64,000 nucleotides of DNA from Sergeia podlipaevii. Its lineage: Eukaryota; Euglenozoa; Kinetoplastea; Trypanosomatida; Trypanosomatidae. Each line of letters begins with the position of its first letter. Position 1 is the first letter of the stretch. The notes beneath the pieces are model-generated. The model did no database searches. It saw nothing but the letters and a program-made list of their open reading frames with translations, and was not told the origin of the DNA. The stretch is taken from NCBI GenBank assembly GCA_030849805.1, contig JASANZ010002250.1:44866-108865 (forward strand), written 5' to 3'. A program made the position numbers and the translations under genes. Shown here piece by piece: positions 11,401 to 20,400 of this stretch.

Positions 11401-14400
11401 AGTCCCAGTCTTCGCCCTCAAAGGTGATCTCGTGGCTGGTGATGATAATGCGGGCGGGGTCGTACGGACGGGTCTCGTAGAGCTCCCACACAGGTTCATA
11501 CTTGTGGTCGCGGAGAGCGCGCGTGATAACATTCGGAGTCTGCTGCATTGGGTGGCGCACGGTGAACTCAAAGCTGATGCGCCTGTTAGCATAGATAGGG
11601 ACCACACTGATAATGTGCTTGCTCTGCAGACCAAGTGCCTCCGCTGTGCACATGGTGAAGGTGTGAAGAAGCACCTCGCAGTGACGCTCCAGCACGTAGT
11701 CCCAGTCCTCGCCATCAAAGCCGACGGCGTGGTCGCTGTGCTCGTACTCAGAGTCCGCAAACTGGCGGTAGAGTTCCCACACGCGGGGGTAGTCACCGCG
11801 CAGGACAGCCTCCTGGATCTCATCAGAGCTCATACGCGGCTTCTCAGCGGTGTAATTGATCACCAGACCAGCGGAGGTGGTGTACAGGGAGTACAGCAGG
11901 ACGTCTGCCATGTCAGTTGGAATGGTCTCTGCAGTGTCCTCGATGAAAGCATTGTGGAGCTCGTTGCGAGCGCGCGCCACAACCAGGTCCCAGTAGCGAC
12001 CACTAAAGAAGCGCTGGTGCGTCGCGGCCTCACCGCCCTTGTAGCTCTCATCGATGTCACGAGTCACATTGCACGGCTTGTACATCGACCACACCTCAGG
12101 AAACGGATACTTCTCAAGCGCCGTCTTCACCTGCTCGTTGGACATGCCAACCGTCTGGACCCTGTAGTCCACGATGAGGCTGCCGAGGCTCACCGTGTCG
12201 ATCGTTACAGCAGAGCGGGGGATCTTCAGACACGTCATGGCGTCAGTGCGGAATGCTTCAGAAAGAGCAACGGGAGAGGCGTGGAGCACGTCACCCCAGT
12301 TTTCACCCTCGAACGTCTTCCGTAGAGGGCCGGACTGACGACCAGCAGGGGTCTCCTCGTAGAGGTTCCACACCTCAAAGTATGGGTATGTGTTGATGGC
12401 CCCGTTCACTGCTGCAGCATCCACGTCAGCGCCGTGGGCGATGGTGCAGGAAATTTTCATCATGTTGGGGTACGTGGCGGTGCTCACGTCCGTCACGGAA
12501 CCTTCGGGGATGTTGCAGGCGCGAGCCGTGGCCTGCTGGAAGGCGACAATGATGTCGCTGTGCTTGCGCATTTCGACGTACTCCCAATTATTCGCCTCAA
12601 AGCCGATGTCGTGTGCCGTAGATTCCGCGCTGGGGCGTTCCACATACAAAGCCCAGACCTCGTCGTACGGGTAGGCGTCAAGCTTCTCACGCATCACAGA
12701 CTCAGAGATGTCAGCGGGATGCGAGACGTGAAACAGAACGAGCAAGCTGCCCACGACGAACTCGCTGATGTTGACTGCCTGAGGCTCGACAGAGAGGGCA
12801 CGAGCGGTGTCAGCCTTAAAGGCCTCCGCGAGCTCCTCCGCCTTGATCTCAAGAACGTAGTCCCAGTGTTTGCCCTCGAAGTTTACGCTCAGGTCGGACT
12901 GGCAGAGGTCATCCTTGGTGGTGTTCATGCCCTCCTTGTTAAACGCGCTCCCCTCATCCTGGTAGAGCTCCCACACACCCAGGTATTCGCACGCCTCCAC
13001 CGCCTTCGCCATCTCCTCATGGCTCCGACCGCCAGTCACCGCGGGCACCTGGAAGTTCACCACGAGGGCGTTCTTGGTGCTGTAGAGCGAGGTCACGTCA
13101 ACCTTGTCCTCAGGAACGAAAAGCGCGCTCGCGGTGTCGTTCTTAAACGCATCCTCAACGTCGGCGCGGTGCTTGTTGAGGACCTGCTCCCACTGATCAC
13201 CGGGAAAGTCCTTGCGATGCGGTGCGGCTGCGGGCAACTCATGAATCCCGCGGCTTGCAGTGTCGGTGGGGAAGAGAGCCCACACAGTAGGGAACTCGCA
13301 CGCGTCGATCTCGCGATCCACGTCATCTTGCTCCGCAGCACAGAAGTGTAGCACGGCCACCATTGTCATGGCAGATAGGTCGCAGGTGTGGCTCTCAATT
13401 TCGATATCAGAGGCAGTAACGCCAACAGCGCTGGCGCAATCCGCAATGTAAGCGGCCTTGACCGCCTCCGCGTCCACCGCGCTCCAGTCACCCTGAAACA
13501 TCTTCACGGCATGCGGAGCCTCGGAGGGAGGGCAGTACAAAGCCCACACGCGCTCGTACTCATTCTCAGTCAGCTTCTCCTGAACCTCCTCCTTGGTCTG
13601 AGAAGGTGTATGTAATATGGTCACCGCCGCGTGCAGTTCCGTACGCTGCGCACTCAGATGGATATCACTGATGTTCTCGTCGGGAACGCCAATAGCCTCT
13701 GCGCTGTCGGCGCGAATGGCCTCCTTGATCTCTTCAGGCTTGCGGTCCAGGATCCAGGCCCACTCATCTCCCTCAAACGAAATGCTGTGCTTGCTCTCCA
13801 CGGGATAGCCGTCATCATCGTCCATCTTAGCAGCCATCGGAGCGACCTCGCGGGCCTTGTTCTCGTCACCCTCTGCGCCAAAACGCATGCGCGGCTGGTA
13901 GAGCTGCATGAGCTCAGGGTAGTCATAGTCCTGCACCTTGCGATCAATGTCCGCGTCATCCACGTCGCAGCCGCGCACTTTGTAGTTGACAATAAGACTG
14001 CCAATACGAGCGTCGGTGACGATCACATCAGACGGTGACACACCGAGGGCATCCGCTGTGCCTCTGCAGAAGGCTTCCTCCGCCTGAGAGCGGCGATTGT
14101 CCAGTACAATATCCCAGTCATCGCCCTTAAACACGCGCTCAAGCTCGCCAGACTCGCGATCGAGGCTGCCGAGGCCCGAGGCAAGGTTGGGGTTCAGCCT
14201 CTCCGCCTGATCGCAAGCATTATCAAAGAGTTCCCAGACGCGTGGGTAGGCGTGAGAGGCAACGCGGTCCTCCACGTCGTCGCCAACTGGAGTCTTAAAG
14301 GTAAAGTTCACTATGAGACCGTTCTCTTTGTTCGCAAACATGGACGTCACCTCCACGTTATCAGCACGCGTGTTCATCGCATCAGCGGTGTCCGCGCTGA

Positions 14401-17400
14401 AGGCGTCCACAACGTCGTTACGGATAGGCGGCAGCAGCCGCTCCCACTCCTCACCGTTGAACACCATCTGGTAAGGCTTGGGCTCATACTCTATCTCCTT
14501 GTAGAGTGCCCACGTCTCAGGAAACGCGTACGTCTCGGACCGAGCCTGCATGTCGTCCTCCACATACCAGTTGCCAAACACACTGTAGTATACCTCCATG
14601 TGGTCTCCATCCACATCGACCACGTTGTGGATCTTCATGAAGCGAGGAGGCAGGTTGAGCATTTCACCAGCGTCCTTCGCAAAGGCCTCTTCAATCTCAG
14701 CCCTGCTGTCCTTCACCAGAGGGATCCACCCAAAGCCATCGAATGACTTGCACAACATAGCGCTTTCAAGCGACGTCTCGTATAGAGCCCAGACGTTCTC
14801 ATAGCCCGACTTCTGCAGCATCTCCTGGATCAGCTCGCGATCCTGCAGGGGCGAGTGCTGCGCCTCCACACGCACGGTCATCTTCTCCGCACTAGGATTG
14901 ACTGTCACCTTCAGAATGTCGCTCTCCTCCACATCCAAGGCGGCGGCGGTATCCTGAATGATAGCCTGGCGCAGCTGATCGCCTTCAAGCTCAGCGACGA
15001 TGCCCCAGGAGGCACCCTCAAAGTCAAGGTCGTGCAAAGTGGTTATCTTCTCCGCCTCATCATACGGTCGGACCGTGTAGAGAGCCCACATCTCCTCATA
15101 GGGATAACGCTGCAGCTCGTCCTGGAGCTCTGCCGCGGGCCTCTCGGGCTCGTGAAGCAAGTTGCACGTAAGCACAATGCCATCATGGCTGCTCTCAATG
15201 ACGACTTTGACGATGTCCGACTCTGGGATGAGAAGGGCACGACCAGTGCCAGCCTTGAAAGCGTTGATCACATCCTCACGACGGATCGAAATCACGTAAT
15301 CCCAGTCGTCTCCCTCAAAGCCCACGGAATGATCAGTGGTCTGCACCGCACCGCGTGCGTACGGGTGGGTGCCGTAGAGGGCCCACACCTTCTTGTAGTC
15401 GCAAATCTTAAGAATACTGTTCACGTCTGCCTTGGACATGGCCTCAGAATGGCGCACCGCAAAGTTCAGCAGAAGCTGCTTATCAACGGTAGGCTTCACG
15501 CTATCGATCTGCTCAGGCTTGAGGCCGAGTGCAGCTGACGCGTCCTCTGCAAATGCCTTCTTGAGAGCGTCGCCCTGCGTGTTGACCACGTAGGCCCAGT
15601 CCTCACCATCAAAGCCAACCTGGTGGAAGGTCTCCACGGGGTATGTGTCATCCGCGGAGATGCCACGTGACCCGGCGGCAGCACCCTCATCCCCAGCGCG
15701 CATGCGGGACTTGTAAAGGCCCATGAGTTCGGGGTACTCGTACGCGGCGGCCTTGCGCATGATCTCATCATCGTTATCCGGGCAGCCGCACACCTTGTAG
15801 AGCACAATGAGGCTTCCTAAGCGCGAGTCAAGCACGATCACACTAGAGGGATGGAGGCCCAGTGCGTTCGCCGTGTCCTTGCGGAAGGCATCCTCAGCAT
15901 CACCACGGATTAAGTTGAGAATAAGATCCCAGTCGTCACCCTCAAAGACGCGCTCCAGCTCTCCAGACTCCCGCTCACCCGCATCGCCCAGCCCCTCGTG
16001 CTCCAGCGTCTCCTGATAAAGGTTCCAGAGGTGTGGGTAGTCGTAGTTCTCGATGCGCTCCTCAACAGACTCACCGCCCGCCGGCGTCACAGCAGCGGCA
16101 TCCATGTCGTTGACACGGAAGTTCGTCACGAGACCACGCTGAGGATCAGCGTGGGCAGAGCTGACCTCAACAGAATCCTTTGGGATCGAAAGCGCGTTCG
16201 CGACGTCCTGCTGAAAGGCCTCCACCACTTCGGGCCTCTTCTCGCCCAGCACGTAGTCCCACTTCTCGCCAGGGAAGTTCTTCTCGCGGTCGCCAGAAGA
16301 GCTAGCGGCGTCCACGGACCTGTACAGAGCCCACGTGTTGGGAAAAGCGTAGGCATCAGCGTGGGCCTGGACGTGGTCCTCCTGCACGTTGCCGCCGTGG
16401 ACGACGAAGCGAGTATAAAGGCTGTCGTTGGTGGCTTGAGTCGATATCACATTGACCTCAAGGCGAGACACGCCGAAGCTCTTGGCGACGTCATCAGTGA
16501 AGGCACGCTCCAGCTCCTCGTGCAGCTCGCTGTTGATCTTGAGCCACGCGGGGCCATCAAATCTCTTTTGCATCTCGGGGGAAGGCGCGAGCTTCTCGTA
16601 AAGGTCCCACACACGCGTGAAGGGGCTCTCGTTGAGCTTTACGTCAATCGTTTCCGCCTTGAGCGTCTCAGTGTGCTGCAGCTGAGCAATGACGTTGAGC
16701 TCCTCAGGTGTAACGGACATGTGCATGTCCACCGCGATGTCGGGGGTCACCATGAGGACCTCCGCGCAGTCATCCGCAATGGCGCGTGCGAGCTCCCAGC
16801 GGCGTCGGCGCACAATGTAGTCCCAGCCGTCAGCCACGAAGGTGAGAGCGTGTGGGGTGGTGGTCATGCCAGCCTCTGCGTACAAGGCCCACAGCGCAGG
16901 GTAAGGGTAGTCCTCAGAGTGAGACGCAATGTAATTGTCGGTAATGCCCTCCGGCTGGTTCGCGATCACGTAGCCGAAGCGCACGCCCTCCTCATCAGGC
17001 ACGGTGGACTTGACAACGATGGACTTGTGCGGCACACCAAGGCACTCAGCGGTATCATTACGGAAGGCTTCAACGATGGCTTCACCGTTATCGCGGACAC
17101 ACTCCTGCCAGTTGTCACCAGGGAACTCCTTCTTGTACTTGCCATCGGCACCGCCATCGTTGGCCAAGTCGCGAGTTGCATCGCCCTCACCACCAGCACC
17201 GGCGGCACGGATGCGAGCGCGATAGAGCGCGTTCAGCTCGGGGAAGTCGTGGCCCTGAATAAGTCTGTCAATAGCACCGTCGTCCTGCTCAGGGTTCATG
17301 ACGACGTACTTGACGACCAGGCTACCGAGCTCAGCGCTGCACACGCGAATCTGATCCGCACGCATATTGAGTGCCTTCGCAGCGTCCCTCTGAAACGCCT

Positions 17401-20400
17401 TGTTGATCTCGTTGGGGCAGTTGTCCACAAGAATATCCCAGTCATCGCCCTTGAAACGACGCTCAAGCTTCGCGCTTTCGCCAGGGTATCCACCAGCCAA
17501 GCCCTTCTCGTCCTCATCAGAAGAGTAGACAGGGGCGTTCTGGTAGACTTCCCAAACGCGATCGTACGAGTAGCTCGAGAGCTGCTCCTGTATGAGATCC
17601 TCATCCTGCAGCACCGAGTGAGTCACGTCCATGTTTGCCACAAGGGCACCATTGGCGTATGCCACCTTGGGGTTGGTCACCGCAGAGGCCTCGACGCCAA
17701 GCGCATCCGCCGTGTCCGCGACAACCGCGACGATGAGCTCATCCTTAGAGTCCTGAACAATGTGCCTCCACTCATCTCCCTCGAAGGCAACCTCGTGTGC
17801 GGTCTGCACGAGCTCATCGGGGTCGTACGGGTGCTCGCCGTAGAAGGCCCACACTTCATTGTAAGGGCAATCCGCAAGCTGGCTGTTGATGGCGTCCTCC
17901 GTCATGTACGGTGAGTGTTCCAGTTCAAAGTCAACGAGCAGGGACCCTTTATCAACGGTAAAGCGCAGCTTGGTTAAGGCTTCGGGAGCGAGTGAGACTG
18001 CCTCGAGAGTACACTTCACAAAGGCATCCTTGAGCTGGGGTTGGTTGTGGTCTACCACGTACTTCCAGTCATCACCATCAAAGCCGACCTGGTGAGAGGT
18101 GAGACCTGGCGCGCTGGCCTCAAGACCGCGCTCCTTGTCGTTATCTGGGTACAGGCCCCACAACTTCTCATAAGGGTAGTTGGTGAGGTTGTGTTGGATG
18201 ACATCCTCGTCCTGCAGCGCGGAGTGCTGCACCTCAGCACGCACCACAAGCGACTTATCCGCAAAGTCAATGACCTTCACGTTGATGTAATTTGGCTCAA
18301 TGTCAAGCGCAGCGGCGGTTTCATCAGTAAAGGCGCGCTTCACCGCGTCGGGCTGCTCAGCGATGATCTTCTCCCAGCCCACACCCTCAAAGGCGACCTC
18401 GTGGCTCGTGCGAGTCATCTCACCAGCGCGTGCGCAAAGTGCCCAGACAGGCTCGTACGGGCATTCGCTGACGCGCTTGTTAATCTCATCCACAGTTAGA
18501 GTGTAAGGGTGAACCAGTTCAAAGTCCACGGTCAAGCTGCCCAGCGTGTAGACGGCGTTGCACACGTGATCCGTTGGCAGATCGAAAATATCCGCGGTGC
18601 AACCAACAAAGGCCCTATTGAGCTCATCGCGCTTATACTGAAGAACAAACCTCCAGTCATCGCCATCAAAGCCAACCTGGTGCGCTGTCACCGCCTCGTC
18701 CTCCTCCATCGGATACAACTCCCAGACAGCGGGGTAGGGGAAGTCCTCGACGCGATCGACAACCTCGCGCTCCTCATATGGGCAGTTCTTCATCTCGTAA
18801 TCCACGATCAGCTTCTCGTCATCTGCCCTGATGCGCTTGATGACAACAGACTCGGGGTCCTCCATGCCAAGAGCATCCGCAGTATCACGCTTGAAGGCAT
18901 CCTCGACGTTGGGAAGCTGCGTGCGCAATACTTCCTCCCAGTTGTCGCCAATCAGCACCTTGCTGGGAAGATCCTTGTACTCGTTGTCACCACCTGCCTC
19001 GCTTCTAGCACCCTCCTCACCATCACCACCACCGGCAGCACGGATACGAGCGCGGTAGAGCGCGTTTAGCTCCGGGAACTCGTGCTCCTGAATAATGCGA
19101 TTGACCTCGTCGTCACCGAGCTCAGAATCTGTCACGACGTACTTGACAATGAGCGAGCCCACTTCGATGCTGCAGACGCGAACTTGGGAGGGACGAATGT
19201 TAAGTGCCTTTGCGGCATCCTTGCGAAACGCCTCCCCCAGCTCCTCAGGACAGCCATCAACAAGAATATCCCAGTCGTCGCCTTGGAAGCGGCGCTCGAG
19301 CTGGACCGTTTCACCACGGCCACCGCGCAGCCTCCTCAGAGCTTCGTCCTTCTTCTCGTCGTATAGCCTCCACACACGCGGGAAGTCGCTCGCGTCAGTC
19401 TTCTGCTGCACGTCGCGCTTGGTAGCCTCAGGCTGGCTCACCGCGTACTGCACCGTCATGCCGTTGGCCGTAGGCTGCACGCCCAGTACTTTCACTTCGC
19501 CAGCATTGGCGCCAAGCGCCTCGCAGGCGTCACTTGCAAAGCGGTTGCGGATGGCCTTCTCGTCACTCTTGCATAGCGGTGGCCACGCCTCTCCCTCGAA
19601 GAACTTTGACATGTTCTTGAGGCCTTCTTTCTGCTCCTTGGCAGTTTCGTTGTAGAGTGCCCACACCTTCTTGTATGGCGCGTTGGCAGTCTTATCGTTA
19701 ATCGCGGCCCCGTCCACCTTATCCTTCTTGTCCAAGTTATAGCTGACGAGGAGACGGTTGTCATCGGTGTCGAGCGAGCGCGCGTCCACCTGGGAAACCT
19801 TCACGCCGGTGGCCTTGGCGGTGTCGTCGCAGAACGCCTTGGTGAGTGCGGGCTCCGACTCCGCCAGTACCGTCTCCCAGTACTCGCCCTTGAATGACTT
19901 CTGGTGAGCCGCTCCAGCCGCCTCCGCAATGAGGCGATCGTAGAGTGCCCACACCTTGGGGTACTTGTAGATCGTTGTCTGCTTATCCATCGCCCTATCA
20001 CCCGCCTTGCATGCAGCGCACTTGTATGGCACATGAAGGACGTTGTTTTCAAAGTGAGGCGCACCGACAGTAATGTCGCGGGGCCCAACGTTGAGAGCGG
20101 CGGCTGTATCTTCAATAAACGCGGTGCGGATAGCAAGCTCGTTGTCATGCACAAGCCCCTCCCAGCGTGCGCCGCGAAAGGGCACCTCGTGCAGGGTGCC
20201 AGCGGCATTGCTAATATTGACCTCAGCGAGGCTCTGGTAAAGACCCCAAACGGTGGGATAGTCGTAGCAGTCGACCATCTCCTGCACTTCCTCAGGATCA
20301 GCTGAGGCACCGATGACGGTGTAGTCAATCGTGAGGTCGTGACCTTCAACACGGATGTCAGACGCAGAAATGTTATCGCGCGGGATGCCAGTAGCCTTCT